A DNA stretch of 64,000 bases from Castellaniella caeni NBRC 101664. Lineage in GTDB: Bacteria > Pseudomonadota > Gammaproteobacteria > Burkholderiales > Burkholderiaceae_B. The translations under genes were made by a program, and so were the position numbers. The stretch spans positions 59,687-123,686 of the forward strand of contig NZ_BCWN01000009.1 of assembly GCF_001592225.1 (NCBI RefSeq), written 5' to 3'. The notes below the pieces were generated by a model that was given only the letters and a program-made list of their open reading frames with translations, had not been told where the DNA came from and ran no database searches. Shown piece by piece: positions 13,244 through 22,078 of this stretch (positions are counted from its first letter, which is position 1; every line of letters begins with the position of its first letter).

Positions 13244-14728
13244 TCAGGCGGCGCCATCCTCGAACCAGTGGGCCCGTGCCTGCATGATCATGGCGCTGGC
13301 GTCTTCTTCAGACAGCCCCGTGAGCTCGGCCAGCTCGTCGGCAGCCAATTCGGCCAGGTCATCCAGGGTGGTGATGTTGCTTTCCGCCAGCTTGGCGACC
13401 AGCCCCGGATCCATCCCCTGGATTTCCAGCAGATCACGCGCGGTTTGTACACGCTCTTCCTGGGCAATGGCCTCGGTCAGCAACGCGTTGCGGGCGCGGG
13501 TGCGCAACTCGTTGACGGTTTCCTCGTCGAAGGCCTCGATGTCGAGCAGTTCTTGCAAGGGCACGTAAGCGACTTCTTCCAGGCCGGTGAAGCCTTCGTC
13601 GATCAGGATGTCGGCCACTTCTTCATCGACGTCGAGCTTGGTGACGAAGGTGTGACGCAGATCGGCACGCTCGGCATCCTGGCGGTTCTGGCTTTCTTCG
13701 GGCGTCATGATGTTGATCTGCCAGCCCGTGAGTTCGGACGCGAGGCGCACATTCTGGCCACGCGCGCCGATGGCCTTGGGCAGGTTTTCTTCATCCACCA
13801 CCACGTCCATGGCGTGCTTGTCTTCGTCCACCAGAATGGACTCGACGTGCGCAGGCGCTAGAGCGCCGATGACGAACTCGGCGGGGTCGTCGGCCCACAG
13901 GACGATATCGACCTGTTCGCCGCCCAGCTCGTTGCGCACGGCGGTGACGCGCGAGCCGCGCATGCCGACGCAGGTGCCGATGGGATCGATGCGCTTATCG
14001 TACGCCACGACGGCGATTTTGGCACGCACGCCGGGGTCGCGCGCGGCAGCCTTGATTTCGAGCAGACCCTGTTCGATTTCGGGCACTTCGTTTTCGAAGA
14101 GCTCGCGGATGAAGTCGGGCGCGGTGCGCGACAGGATGACCTGCTGGCCGCGAGCCGTGTGATCGACTTTGAGCACCCAGGCGCGCACGCGGTCGCCCGA
14201 GCGGATGTTTTCCTTGGGGATCATCTCGGCACGCGGCAGGCGCGCCTCGACCTTGCCGATTTCGATGATGGCGTCGCCCTTGTCGAGGCGCTTGACCGTG
14301 CCCGACACGATGGTCTCGCCACGGTCGAGGAAGTCGTTGAGCACTTGCTCGCGCTCGGCGTCGCGGATTTTCTGCAGGATGGCCTGCTTGGCCGCCTGCG
14401 CGCCGATGCGACCGAATTCGACCGGTTCGAGCGGCTCTTCGATGTACTCGCCGATTTCGATGCCCGGCACGATGTCTTGCGCATCGGTATAAAGCTCTTG
14501 CGCGTCGGGTTCTTGCAGGCCGGCCTCGTCGGGCACGACCAGCCAGCGGCGAAAGCCCTCGTGCTCGCCCGTCTGGCGGTCGATGGCGACGCGGATATCG
14601 ACGTCTTCTTTGAAGCGCTTTTTCATCGCGGAAGCCAGCGCGCTTTCGAGCGCGCCGAACACCACTTCGCGTTCGACGTTTTTTTCGCGCGCCAGAGCGT
14701 CTACCAGTAGAAGAATTTCGCGACTCAT
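13244..14728 (-). CDS. nusA: Transcription termination/antitermination factor NusA
   Basis: RNA-polymerase-binding elongation factor, 494 residues. The order is the N-terminal polymerase-binding domain ([20 protein letters not shown]), an S1 domain ([20 protein letters not shown]), two KH domains ([20 protein letters not shown], and [17 protein letters not shown]), then two acidic C-terminal repeats ending [20 protein letters not shown]. Its start overlaps the rimP stop in ATGA. Because NusA affects pausing and termination, the terminator in the operon leader may make expression NusA-responsive. Confidence 0.98.
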   Translation of the reverse strand: MSREILLLVDALAREKNVEREVVFGALESALASAMKKRFKEDVDIRVAIDRQTGEHEGFRRWLVVPDEAGLQEPDAQELYTDAQDIVPGIEIGEYIEEPLEPVEFGRIGAQAAKQAILQKIRDAEREQVLNDFLDRGETIVSGTVKRLDKGDAIIEIGKVEARLPRAEMIPKENIRSGDRVRAWVLKVDHTARGQQVILSRTAPDFIRELFENEVPEIEQGLLEIKAAARDPGVRAKIAVVAYDKRIDPIGTCVGMRGSRVTAVRNELGGEQVDIVLWADDPAEFVIGALAPAHVESILVDEDKHAMDVVVDEENLPKAIGARGQNVRLASELTGWQINIMTPEESQNRQDAERADLRHTFVTKLDVDEEVADILIDEGFTGLEEVAYVPLQELLDIEAFDEETVNELRTRARNALLTEAIAQEERVQTARDLLEIQGMDPGLVAKLAESNITTLDDLAELAADELAELTGLSEEDASAMIMQARAHWFEDGAA

Positions 14729-15195
14729 CGCTTCTTACCCTTGAAATCGAGAACAGGATCCAGGTGTGCCCGGTCCACATCGTCAAAAGAAAACGGCAGC
14801 GTCCGCTGCTGCCCCGACTGATCTTCGTAGTCGAGACTGAGCACCGGCGCATCAGGATTGGCAACCCGCAGGATGCCCGTAAAGACCTTGCGGGAATCGA
14901 CCGCCTCGTGCAGGCGGATTTCGACCCGCTGACCGGCGAACCGGACATAATCGGCCAGGCGCCGCAAGGGCCGATCGACCCCGGGCGAGCTGACTTCGAG
15001 ACGCTTGTAGTCGATGTTCTCGACCTCGAACGCGTGGGACAGCTGATGCGAGACCTGTTCACAGTCTTCGATGCGCACCCCGCCGGGACGATCGATGAAC
15101 ACGCGCAAGACCCCGAGGGGCGCGCGCTCGACCTCGACCAGCTCAACATCGAAACCCAGCAAGGCTTGCTGGGTGACTGTAAAGATATCTGCCAT
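14725..15195 (-). CDS. rimP: Ribosome maturation factor RimP
   Basis: 30S assembly factor of 156 residues. The start at 15195 gives [20 protein letters not shown], followed by the RimP block [20 protein letters not shown], the conserved [11 protein letters not shown] and a C-terminal SH3-like domain. A longer open frame upstream runs through a terminator hairpin and cannot be the true start. The ribosome site is weak (GGAT). It is the first gene of the rimP-nusA-infB-rbfA-truB-typA operon. Confidence 0.95.
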   Translation of the reverse strand: MADIFTVTQQALLGFDVELVEVERAPLGVLRVFIDRPGGVRIEDCEQVSHQLSHAFEVENIDYKRLEVSSPGVDRPLRRLADYVRFAGQRVEIRLHEAVDSRKVFTGILRVANPDAPVLSLDYEDQSGQQRTLPFSFDDVDRAHLDPVLDFKGKKR

Positions 15196-15202
15196 AAAAT
15201 CC

Positions 15203-15228
15203 AAAAAAAAGGGGCTGTCCCGCAGCCC
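15203..15228 (-). terminator. Intrinsic terminator in the rimP-nusA-infB leader
   Basis: Reading the minus strand, GGGCTG, a five-base loop CGGGA and CAGCCC form a GC-rich stem followed by C and eight T residues. The T-run ends only eight bases before the rimP start codon. Its position inside the 5' leader, after the promoter at 15373-15401 and before the first gene, fits attenuation of the operon rather than termination of an upstream gene. Confidence 0.8.
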
Positions 15229-15239
15229 TCTGTTGCTTT

Positions 15240-15311
15240 TCAGACGATTGCTGAAAGCGTATCGAAGAACCGCCAAAAGCCTGCGTGACTTGTTTGCCAA
15301 GACCCAAACAT
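15240..15311 (-). CDS. Possible 23-residue leader peptide upstream of rimP (speculative)
   Basis: A short frame beginning ATG TTT GGG TCT TGG and ending GTC TGA lies wholly within the predicted leader. It stops about 12 bases before the terminator stem. The peptide would be MFGSWQTSHAGFWRFFDTLS followed by AIV. There is no convincing Shine-Dalgarno and the codons show no run of one amino acid, so it may be chance. It is listed because its stop position is where a translating ribosome would affect the terminator. Confidence 0.2.
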   Translation of the reverse strand: MFGSWQTSHAGFWRFFDTLSAIV

Positions 15312-15372
15312 GAATCTGGCCACACGCAAGCTTTCGGTCGTCACAGCAATTCAATATGCTGTAAAGCCTTAG

Positions 15373-15401
15373 ATTATAACAGCATTTCGCCGTTTTACCA
15401 G
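15373..15401 (-). promoter_or_regulatory. Extended -10 sigma-70-type promoter for the rimP operon
   Basis: On the minus strand a perfect TATAAT (15373-15378) is preceded by TGT, making an extended -10 element (TGTTATAAT). The best -35 candidate, CTGGTA at 15396-15401, is poor but correctly spaced at 17 bp. Transcription would start near 15366, giving a leader of about 170 nt. It is placed just 3' of the rluB stop, so rimP has its own promoter. Confidence 0.75.
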
Positions 15402-15427
15402 GATGCGCACCCGGCCATCAGCACCGC

Positions 15428-17044
15428 CTAGCGGCCGCGCCCCAGGCGCCCCAGCTGCGACTCGTGGGCATGCGCACCCTTGGGCTGGTGCTCGCCGCCA
15501 GCCCCGCCCTGCTTGCGCGGCTTGGGCGGACGGCGGTTGCCCTTGGGCGCGGCGGGCTGGGCCGCCTTGGGTGGCTTGGGCGCCTTGCCGCGCGGCGGAC
15601 GCCGCGTCTCGGGCACCGCCACCGCGCCCGCCTGCACATTGGGCGCCGCGCCTTCGGGCGCGGGCTTGCGCCCCTTGGCGCCACGCGCCGCCGCCGCGGG
15701 CTTGCCTGGCCGGGCCGCCTTGCCACCCGGCTTGCGCGGCCCCTTGGGCGCGGCCGGCTTGCCGCCGGCATGCCCGCCACGGCCTTCGGTGGGATGGCCG
15801 TTGGCCAGCCCGCCGCTGATCAGCAGCCCCGTGGTGAAGGGGTCGATCCCCCCCTTGCGCCCGGCGGACACGCGCCCCCGGCGATTGAGACGCGCCCCGT
15901 TCTGGCCGTTTTGCGCGGGGGTGCCAAACCCCGGCGGCAGCGCACTGGCATGCGACAGGGGCTGGCGCTCGATGGGTTCGCCGTCTTCGTCGTCCGTCGC
16001 GCGAATGAGACCCAACTGCACCATCAAGGCCCCCACCAGCGGAGCATCCAGTTCTTCCCAGCGGCCACGGCGCAGATTGGTGGGCAAGATGACCTCGCCA
16101 AACCGCGTGCGGATCAGGCGGCTGACCAGCACCCCCGCCGCCTGGAACATGCGCCGCACTTCGCGGTTGCGCCCCTCGGACAGGGTGACCCGATACCAGC
16201 GATTGCTGCCCTCGCCGCCCAGATAATCGAGCGAATTGAACTGGGCCTGACCATCGTCGAGCTGAATGCCCGAGAGCAGTTCGGCGCGCTTTTCGTCTTC
16301 GAGTTCGCCCAGCACGCGCACCGCGTATTCGCGCTCGGCGCCGTAGCGCGGGTGCGACAGGCGATTGGCGAGCTCGCCAGAGGTGGTGAGGATCAGCAGG
16401 CCTTCAGTGTTGAGGTCGAGCCGCCCCACCGACAGCCACTTGCCGCTGCGGATGCGCGGCAGGCGGGCGAACACCGTGGCACGCCCTTCGGGGTCGTCGT
16501 GGCTGACGATCTCGCCCGCCGGCTTGTGATACAGCACAACCCGGGGCAGCTTGCCCGCCTTGGGACGCGTCACCAGGCGCCCATTGACGCGCACTTTGTC
16601 GTCGGGCCCCACCCGCTGGCCGACGTGGGCCGGTTCGCCATTGACGGACACGCGCCCGGCGATGATGAGTTCTTCCATGTCGCGCCGCGACCCCACCCCG
16701 GCCTCGGCCAGCACCTTGTGCAGCTTGGGCATGAGCGCGTCGTTGTTCAGATAGCGGCCAAGACGCTGGGCGGTGTGATCCGCCGCGTCGAGATAGGCCA
16801 GGGCGCGATCGGCTTCTTCGGCGCTGCCCGCATCCAGCTCGTGACCCGCGGCGGGGGCTTCGGCGCCCGTCGCCGCCGCGCTTGCCTGGGCGTCGCCGCG
16901 GCGACGGCGAAAGGGCGTGCGCAGCTTGCGGCCGCTGCGCGCACGAGGCGCGGTGCCGCGGCCCTCGGCGGACTCGGCCTGTGCCTGCGGTTGTTTCGAG
17001 TTTTCGCTTACCGCATGCGGCGTTGCTTCTAGTTCTGCTGTCAT
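15428..17044 (-). CDS. rluB: 23S rRNA pseudouridine synthase RluB-type with long disordered tails
   Basis: RsuA/RluB-family enzyme modifying 23S rRNA near position 2605. An S4 domain lies near residues 100-165 ([20 protein letters not shown]). The catalytic motif follows: [16 protein letters not shown], with the active aspartate in GRLD, then [11 protein letters not shown]. At 538 residues it is much longer than the roughly 290 of E. coli RluB. The excess is an N-terminal basic/Ala-rich stretch of about 100 residues and a C-terminal stretch of about 160 residues rich in Gly, Lys, Pro and Arg, both probably disordered and perhaps RNA-binding. It follows scpB directly, a common pairing. Confidence 0.93.
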   Translation of the reverse strand: MTAELEATPHAVSENSKQPQAQAESAEGRGTAPRARSGRKLRTPFRRRRGDAQASAAATGAEAPAAGHELDAGSAEEADRALAYLDAADHTAQRLGRYLNNDALMPKLHKVLAEAGVGSRRDMEELIIAGRVSVNGEPAHVGQRVGPDDKVRVNGRLVTRPKAGKLPRVVLYHKPAGEIVSHDDPEGRATVFARLPRIRSGKWLSVGRLDLNTEGLLILTTSGELANRLSHPRYGAEREYAVRVLGELEDEKRAELLSGIQLDDGQAQFNSLDYLGGEGSNRWYRVTLSEGRNREVRRMFQAAGVLVSRLIRTRFGEVILPTNLRRGRWEELDAPLVGALMVQLGLIRATDDEDGEPIERQPLSHASALPPGFGTPAQNGQNGARLNRRGRVSAGRKGGIDPFTTGLLISGGLANGHPTEGRGGHAGGKPAAPKGPRKPGGKAARPGKPAAAARGAKGRKPAPEGAAPNVQAGAVAVPETRRPPRGKAPKPPKAAQPAAPKGNRRPPKPRKQGGAGGEHQPKGAHAHESQLGRLGRGR

Positions 17045-17079
17045 GGGGTTCAGTGACTCCTACACAAAATTCTGGTCGT

Positions 17080-17634
17080 TCATGGACGGGCTTCGGGCGG
17101 CAGTTTCGGGGCCTGCGCGAATTCGGCGGCATCGGACGCGGGCAGCTCGTCGAGCGCCCGCAAACCCAGATCGTCGAGAAAGCGCCGGGTGGTGCCCAGC
17201 AAGGCGGGTCGGCCCGGTGCATCGCGATAGCCCAGCACTTCGATCCAGCCTCGGTCTTCGAGCGTACGAATGATCTGCGCCGATACCGTGACGCCGCGAA
17301 TGTCTTCGATGTCGCCACGGGTAACCGGCTGGCGCCAGGCAATGATGGCCAGCGTCTCTAGTACGGCACGAGAATATCGCGGTGGCTTTTCCGGGCTTAA
17401 ACGCCCCAGATGACGCTGCACATCGGGGCGGCTTTGAAAGCGCCAGCCACCTGCCAGCTGAACCAGTTCGAGCCCGCGTTCTTGCCAATCGAGCTGCAGG
17501 GCAGCCAGATGGCGACGAATATCGTCTGCGGAAACCGCTTGATCAAACAGACTGCGTAATTGAGCGACCGAAAGAGGCGTATCAGCGCACAGGATGGCGG
17601 CTTCCAACACACGCAGGATTTCCGTTTCCGTCAT
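17080..17634 (-). CDS. scpB: Segregation and condensation protein B
   Basis: Winged-helix partner of the SMC-ScpA condensin, 184 residues. It begins [20 protein letters not shown] and carries the signature [20 protein letters not shown], then [20 protein letters not shown] and [18 protein letters not shown]. It is located 35 bp upstream of rluB in the same direction. scpA and smc are not in the window. The gene diverges from the initiator tRNA gene with about 66 bp between them. Confidence 0.95.
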   Translation of the reverse strand: MTETEILRVLEAAILCADTPLSVAQLRSLFDQAVSADDIRRHLAALQLDWQERGLELVQLAGGWRFQSRPDVQRHLGRLSPEKPPRYSRAVLETLAIIAWRQPVTRGDIEDIRGVTVSAQIIRTLEDRGWIEVLGYRDAPGRPALLGTTRRFLDDLGLRALDELPASDAAEFAQAPKLPPEARP

Positions 17635-17659
17635 TTTATCGTGAACTCCGAAGGTTTGC

Positions 17660-17689
17660 TTGCATTATTTTCGCAGACTATGTTATAGT
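17660..17689 (+). promoter_or_regulatory. Promoter of the initiator tRNA gene
   Basis: TTGCAT (17660-17665) and TATAGT (17684-17689) are separated by 18 bp. The -10 carries the TG extension (TGTTATAGT). The predicted start falls within a few bases of the mature tRNA 5' end at 17701, as is usual for single tRNA genes. Confidence 0.6.
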
Positions 17690-17700
17690 TCTGTCTCTGC

Positions 17701-17777
<77 letters not shown>

Positions 17778-17784
17778 ATAAAAT

Positions 17785-17815
17785 CAAGGGCTTGCCAAAT
17801 TTTGGCAAGCCCTTG
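17785..17815 (+). terminator. Palindromic hairpin after tRNA-fMet
   Basis: CAAGGGCTTGCCAAA, one base, then its exact complement TTTGGCAAGCCCTTG. As RNA this folds into a long stem with an AAATTTT-rich loop, followed by a weakly T-rich stretch (TGCTTTCTAAATT). It starts eight bases after the tRNA CCA and most likely ends the transcript. Confidence 0.65.
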
Positions 17816-18003
17816 TGCTTTCTAAATTCGGTTTTTGCTGCAATTTTGCCGCATTTGTCGCTACATCTGACTCCAACCACTCTCTGTCTGAAGCAGAAAA
17901 CATGGCAAGCAGACCATCCACCTCTCAGGTTCGGACCGCAAGATCTGTGAGCATGTTCGCCCACTTAATGAAGCCCAGGTAGTGCTTGATTCATTCCGGA
18001 GAA

Positions 18004-18285
18004 TCAGCGCTTGTCCGCTGCAGCATAGACTGCATTGCGTTCACGCTTGCCAACGGCGACGACGACTACGACGACATCCGCATCGCGCACCTCATAGACC
18101 AGCCGGTAACCACTGGACTTGAGCTTGATTTTGTAACGGTCGGCGTGGCCAGACAGCTTCGCAGCGGGCACGCGTGGGTCTTGCACACGTTCGGTGAGCT
18201 TCTTCTTGAATTGTTCGCGCAGCGTGTTGTCGAGCTTATGCCACTCTTTCAAGGCCTCGTCTTTGAACTTCAGCCTATAGGTCAT
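18004..18285 (-). CDS. RelE/StbE-family toxin
   Basis: A 93-residue RelE/ParE-superfamily protein, closest in appearance to StbE/RelE mRNA interferases. It opens MTYRLKFKDEALKEWHKLDN and contains LREQFKKKLTERVQDPRVP, YKIKLKSSGYRLVYEVRDAD and a C-terminal VGKRERNAVYAAADKR. Family toxins cleave ribosome-bound mRNA. The ATG at 18285 is preferred to an in-frame start 13 codons earlier because GAGG lies about ten bases upstream and the family begins here. It overlaps the upstream antitoxin gene by 11 bp, the usual coupled arrangement. Confidence 0.9.
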   Translation of the reverse strand: MTYRLKFKDEALKEWHKLDNTLREQFKKKLTERVQDPRVPAAKLSGHADRYKIKLKSSGYRLVYEVRDADVVVVVVAVGKRERNAVYAAADKR

Positions 18286-18523
18286 CCAGCGAGACCTCGA
18301 TTTCCGCTTGGTCTTGACGGGCATTGGCGATGGCGTTCAGCTCAAGGTCTTCCAGACGGTTCAGCAAGGCTTCATAGGCCTTTGCAGGGACGCAATAGAA
18401 CGCGGGTTCATTGCGGTTGAGGATGGCTACGGGCCACCCTTCGCCTGCCGCAACGGTCCCCATGGGGTTGCGTTTAAGCTCAGAAACGCTAGCCGTCGTT
18501 TCGGCAAGAACAGTGTGGGCCAT
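18275..18523 (-). CDS. Phd/YefM-family antitoxin (StbD type)
   Basis: An 82-residue antitoxin. It begins MAHTVLAETTASVSELKRNP, where the SVSELKRNP helix is the Phd/YefM DNA-binding start, continues PVAILNRNEPAFYCVPAKAY and ends in an acidic toxin-binding tail (QAEIEVSLDDL). The ATG at 18523 has GAGG nine bases upstream. The antitoxin gene precedes and overlaps the toxin gene. The pair probably autoregulates through the palindrome just upstream. Confidence 0.9.
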   Translation of the reverse strand: MAHTVLAETTASVSELKRNPMGTVAAGEGWPVAILNRNEPAFYCVPAKAYEALLNRLEDLELNAIANARQDQAEIEVSLDDL

Positions 18524-18541
18524 GTGAAAAGTCCTCACAAA

Positions 18542-18589
18542 AGCATCATTAGATGCTCTTATGCTAGCACCCTAAATAGGTCTTTTCAA
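18542..18589 (-). promoter_or_regulatory. Promoter and putative operator of the toxin-antitoxin pair
   Basis: On the minus strand TTGAAA (18584-18589) and TAGCAT (18561-18566) are 17 bp apart. Immediately downstream lies a perfect palindrome, AGCATC-ATTA-GATGCT, at 18542-18557, between the -10 and the antitoxin start codon. That is where an antitoxin or antitoxin-toxin complex would bind to repress. Confidence 0.6.
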
Positions 18590-18920
18590 TGGAAAAAGCC
18601 TGAGTGGCAAGCAAGGCTCGACACCGCTGCCTTGCCCTGGCTGATGAAGACTTCGCTAAACCAGCCAAGGCTCCTTCGCCACTACCAAAACTTTTCCACG
18701 TCGTCGGACATAAGCCCGATCCACGACAGGGCTGCGATCCCGATCATGCCCCTCGGGGTCGCTTGCGCACCGCCGGGCAGGCCGTACAGTGCGTTCGCGC
18801 GCCCATGGCGGCCCCATGACTGATCAGAGTCACAGGGATTGCCCGCCGCCATCGGCCTGGCGAACCAGCGACGCGATCTCGTCGCGGCCGACAACCGGAC
18901 TTCGGACTTTCCCTTATTAC
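18590..18920. other. Gene-poor spacer between toxin-antitoxin pair and hut locus
   Basis: No convincing gene is seen. Short frames exist on both strands, for example a minus-strand frame ending GLMSDDVEKFW at 18682, but none has a ribosome site or a recognisable family. The stretch may be decayed sequence left by insertions next to the tRNA. Confidence 0.4.
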
Positions 18921-18976
18921 TCTCACTTAGTGAGAATTTATCTCTTGTATTTGGGAATTTCCTACTACGCTAGTAG
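18921..18976 (+). promoter_or_regulatory. Cluster of three palindromes upstream of the IclR-type regulator
   Basis: Three inverted repeats occur within 56 bp: TCTCAC-TTA-GTGAGA (18921-18935), GGAA-T-TTCC (18954-18962) and CTACTA-CGC-TAGTAG (18962-18976). The surrounding sequence is AT-rich against a GC-rich background and lies 32 bp before the regulator start codon at 19008. IclR proteins bind palindromes as dimers or tetramers. The cluster is the likely control region of the downstream hut operon, although no clean -35/-10 pair could be assigned. Confidence 0.55.
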
Positions 18977-19007
18977 CCATTCACCTACTCGGCCTGGAAT
19001 TTTCCGC

Positions 19008-19820
19008 ATGCCCAGTTCATCACCCGCTCACGCTTCTTCGACGACGGCTCCAGCACCCTCCCTTGCGATAGCCGGCTCCGAAAGGCTGCTCTTGATTCTG
19101 ACCACACTGGCCAACGTGGGGCGCGAAGTGACATTCGCCGAATTGAAAGACAAGACCGGGCTGGCGCAAAGCACGCTGTACCGCCTGCTCGGGCAGCTCA
19201 AGCGCTGGGGCTTCGTCACCGAAGACGACGGCGACTACATGCCTGGCCCCATGTGCGTGCCACTGGCATGGGGCTTCGACAATTTTTCTTATCTGGTGCA
19301 GGAAGCCCAAGAAGTCATGAACCAGCTACGGGATAAAACGGGCGAATCGATCGGCCTGCTGGCCGCCGTCGGAACCCGCGCCATCTGTCTGGGCATGGCC
19401 GAGAGCGCGCACATGCTGCGCTGCTCACTGAGCAAGGGCCGCAGCGTGCCTTTGCGCAGTGGCGCTTCGGCCAAGGCACTGCTGGCCTTCATGCGCCCCG
19501 AACGGCAGCACGAAGTGCTCAATCAAATCATGCGCGACGGCCTGCTGGACGCCAGGGCGCGCAATGAGCTGGAACACGAACTGGTCGTCATCCGCCGACA
19601 AGGCTATGCAACGTCAGACAGCGAGGTAGACGCCGGCATCTGGGGCATCAGCGTCCCGATCATGGCCACACCGACAGCGCACGCCGACTCCGTCATCACC
19701 CTGATGGCTCCCGTATCCCGCGTTCACAACCAGGAACAACGACTGCAAGCGCTGGTATTGCACGGCACACAGCAGATTCTGCAAAAAACACGCGGCGCGC
19801 ACCACCCTATGCGGCCGTGA
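19008..19820 (+). CDS. IclR-family transcriptional regulator of the hut locus
   Basis: A 270-residue regulator. After a Ser/Ala-rich lead, a winged helix-turn-helix spans about residues 24-85 ([20 protein letters not shown]). The IclR effector domain follows, with [36 protein letters not shown] and [19 protein letters not shown]. The ATG at 19008 is chosen because the earlier open frame is unlike any family start and runs through the operator region. The hutI frame overlaps its stop. Hut operons are usually controlled by GntR-type HutC, so an IclR member here is a departure; its ligand could be urocanate or another imidazole compound, which is inference. Confidence 0.9.
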   Translation: MPSSSPAHASSTTAPAPSLAIAGSERLLLILTTLANVGREVTFAELKDKTGLAQSTLYRLLGQLKRWGFVTEDDGDYMPGPMCVPLAWGFDNFSYLVQEAQEVMNQLRDKTGESIGLLAAVGTRAICLGMAESAHMLRCSLSKGRSVPLRSGASAKALLAFMRPERQHEVLNQIMRDGLLDARARNELEHELVVIRRQGYATSDSEVDAGIWGISVPIMATPTAHADSVITLMAPVSRVHNQEQRLQALVLHGTQQILQKTRGAHHPMRP

Positions 19821-19846
19821 AGCACCTTTCCCTGGTGGACTCCTCC

Positions 19847-21091
19847 ATGACAACTCCGCTCGCGGCGCACCATGCCGCCCATCAAGCCCGCCGCCAGATC
19901 TGGCGCGACGTCACCCTGTTTGACGGCAGGCACACCAGCACAGAACGTATGGCCGTGGTCGTGGATGGCGACCGTATTGCGCAGGTGTGCCAAGAATCCG
20001 CCATCGATACCGACGCCTTCGCCGACGCGATAGAGCGCGGCCGCGGTGGCGTGCTGACGCCGGGGTTGATTGACTGCCACACGCACCTGGTCTACGGCGG
20101 CAACCGGGCGCACGAGTTCGAGATGCGGCTCGAAGGCGCCACCTACGAGGCCATCGCCCGCGCGGGCGGCGGCATCATGAGCACGGTGCGGGCAACCCGC
20201 CAGGCCGACGAGGACACCCTCTTTGCGACAGCGGCCAAGCGGCTGGCGGCGCTGATGGCCGACGGCGCCACAACGGTAGAGATCAAATCAGGCTATGGCC
20301 TGACCCTCGCCGACGAGCTCAAGCTCCTGCGCGTGATGCGCAGGCTCGGCCGACACTACCCGGTGCACATCGTCACCACGCTCCTGGGGGCGCACGCCCT
20401 GCCGCCAGAATACGCGGGGCGCAGCGACGACTACATCCGCCTGGTCTGCAACGAAATGATTCCCGCCGCTGCCCAGGAAGGGCTGGCCGACGCGGTGGAT
20501 GTGTTCTGCGAAAAAATCGCCTTCTCCGTCGCGCAGTGCGAGCAGGTATGGGAAGCGGCGGCAGCCCATCAACTCGCCGTCAAAGGCCATGTAGAACAGC
20601 TGTCCAACCTGCGCGGCGCCGTGGCGGCGGCGCGCCACCGGGCGCTGTCGGCAGATCACCTTGAATACCTGGCCGCCGAAGACGCACCGGCCCTGCAGGC
20701 GGCCGGTACGGTTGCGGTACTGCTGCCGGGCGCCTTTTATTGCCTGGGCGAAACCCAGCTGCCGCCCATTGCGGCGCTGCGCGCCGCAGGGGTCGCAATG
20801 GCGGTGGCGACCGATGCCAACCCGGGGACTTCGCCCATCGTCATGCCGACGCTGATGCTGAACCTGGCATGCACGCAATACCGCTTGACGCCCCGTGAAG
20901 CGCTGGCAGGCATGACCGCGCACGCAGCCCGGGCGCTGGGGCTGGCCGATCGCGGCCACGTCACCCCGGGCGCCGTCGCCGACCTGTGCTGGTGGGACGT
21001 GGAAACCCCGGCCGAACTGGCCTACGCCGTGCAGCCCGGCCGACTGCGTCAACGCATCTTCGAAGGAAAAATCACACATGAACAAGCCTGA
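19847..21091 (+). CDS. hutI: Imidazolonepropionase
   Basis: Hydrolyses 4-imidazolone-5-propanoate to N-formimino-L-glutamate, step three of histidine degradation. The amidohydrolase metal site is visible as [20 protein letters not shown], later GHVEQLSN and DHLEYLA, and the late aspartate in [13 protein letters not shown]. The ATG at 19847 has GGTGGA seven bases upstream and gives 414 residues, normal for HutI. A GTG at 19817 that overlaps the regulator stop would add ten residues. Confidence 0.96.
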   Translation: MTTPLAAHHAAHQARRQIWRDVTLFDGRHTSTERMAVVVDGDRIAQVCQESAIDTDAFADAIERGRGGVLTPGLIDCHTHLVYGGNRAHEFEMRLEGATYEAIARAGGGIMSTVRATRQADEDTLFATAAKRLAALMADGATTVEIKSGYGLTLADELKLLRVMRRLGRHYPVHIVTTLLGAHALPPEYAGRSDDYIRLVCNEMIPAAAQEGLADAVDVFCEKIAFSVAQCEQVWEAAAAHQLAVKGHVEQLSNLRGAVAAARHRALSADHLEYLAAEDAPALQAAGTVAVLLPGAFYCLGETQLPPIAALRAAGVAMAVATDANPGTSPIVMPTLMLNLACTQYRLTPREALAGMTAHAARALGLADRGHVTPGAVADLCWWDVETPAELAYAVQPGRLRQRIFEGKITHEQA

Positions 21092-22040
21092 ATCAGCGCA
21101 AGAAGACGCGCCAGTCTGGACGGGCCGGGTGGACGACGAGCCCGCAACGCCACGCTGGCACCAGCAGGTGCAAGCGCCGACGACCGGGGCGGCGCCCGGG
21201 GTCTTTCTCCTCGGGTTCGCCTGCGATGCCGGCGTGCTGCGCAACCACGGCCGCATCGGCGCCCGCAAAGGGCCCGCCGCGGTGCGCCGGGCACTGGCCG
21301 GCATGGCCTGGCACGGCGACACACCCGTCTACGACGGCGGCGACGTCACCTGCGGCGACGACGCCCACGGCGGCGCCCTGGAAGCCGCCCAGCGGCAATT
21401 CGCGGCACGCGTCACGGCTGCGCTCGAGGCGGGGCATCGCCCCCTCGGCATGGGCGGAGGCCACGAAATCGCCTTTGCGAGCTGGCAAGGCATCGCCGCG
21501 CACCTCGCGCACGCGTCCCGACCGCCACGCATCGGCATCGTCAATTTTGACGCGCACTTCGACCTGCGCGCACCCGTGCACGGCGGCACATCGGGCACGT
21601 CGTTCGCGCAGATTGCCGCCGACTGCGCCCAGCGCGGCTGGCGCTACCGCTACGCATGCCTGGGCGTGTCCCGCGCCAGCAACACGCAAGCACTCTTTCA
21701 CCGTGCTCGCGAGCTGGACGTACTGGTGCACGAAGACCTCGACTTCGAACGCGCCCCGGATACGGTGCGGCGCAACCTGGCGGCGTTCGTCGCCGACAAC
21801 GACTTCATCTACCTGACGATCGACATCGATGCCCTGCCCGCCGCCGAGGCCCCTGGCGTCAGTGCGCCAGCCGCCCTGGGCGTTCCTTTACGACACATCC
21901 AGCCTTTGGTGGCAAGCCTGCTTGCCAGCGGCAAGGTCATCGCCTGCGATCTCGCCGAATTCAACCCCGACCACGACATCGACAACCATACTGCGAGGGT
22001 GGTTGCCCGCCTCGTACACCAGATGGCCGGGCAATCATGA
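21078..22040 (+). CDS. hutG: Formimidoylglutamase
   Basis: Arginase-fold hydrolase, 320 residues, converting N-formimino-glutamate directly to glutamate and formamide. The binuclear Mn site is seen in [26 protein letters not shown] and [19 protein letters not shown]. It overlaps hutI by 14 bp. The presence of HutG and absence of HutF or formylglutamate amidohydrolase points to the four-step route. Confidence 0.95.
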   Translation: MNKPESAQEDAPVWTGRVDDEPATPRWHQQVQAPTTGAAPGVFLLGFACDAGVLRNHGRIGARKGPAAVRRALAGMAWHGDTPVYDGGDVTCGDDAHGGALEAAQRQFAARVTAALEAGHRPLGMGGGHEIAFASWQGIAAHLAHASRPPRIGIVNFDAHFDLRAPVHGGTSGTSFAQIAADCAQRGWRYRYACLGVSRASNTQALFHRARELDVLVHEDLDFERAPDTVRRNLAAFVADNDFIYLTIDIDALPAAEAPGVSAPAALGVPLRHIQPLVASLLASGKVIACDLAEFNPDHDIDNHTARVVARLVHQMAGQS

Positions 22041-22078
22041 GCCCTCGCTTCCCTTCGACTACACAAGGAGCACGAACC

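Noticed and set aside
17925..17990. A minus-strand fragment reading YLGFIKWANMLTDLAVRT before a stop, considered as the C-terminal remnant of a transposase or integrase.
   Set aside because: Too short to assign to any family, with no inverted repeats or target duplication found around it.
18604..18894. Short frames on both strands (about 70 codons each) between the toxin-antitoxin pair and the hut locus.
   Set aside because: No ribosome sites, no recognisable domains, and mutual overlap; treated as noncoding or decayed sequence.
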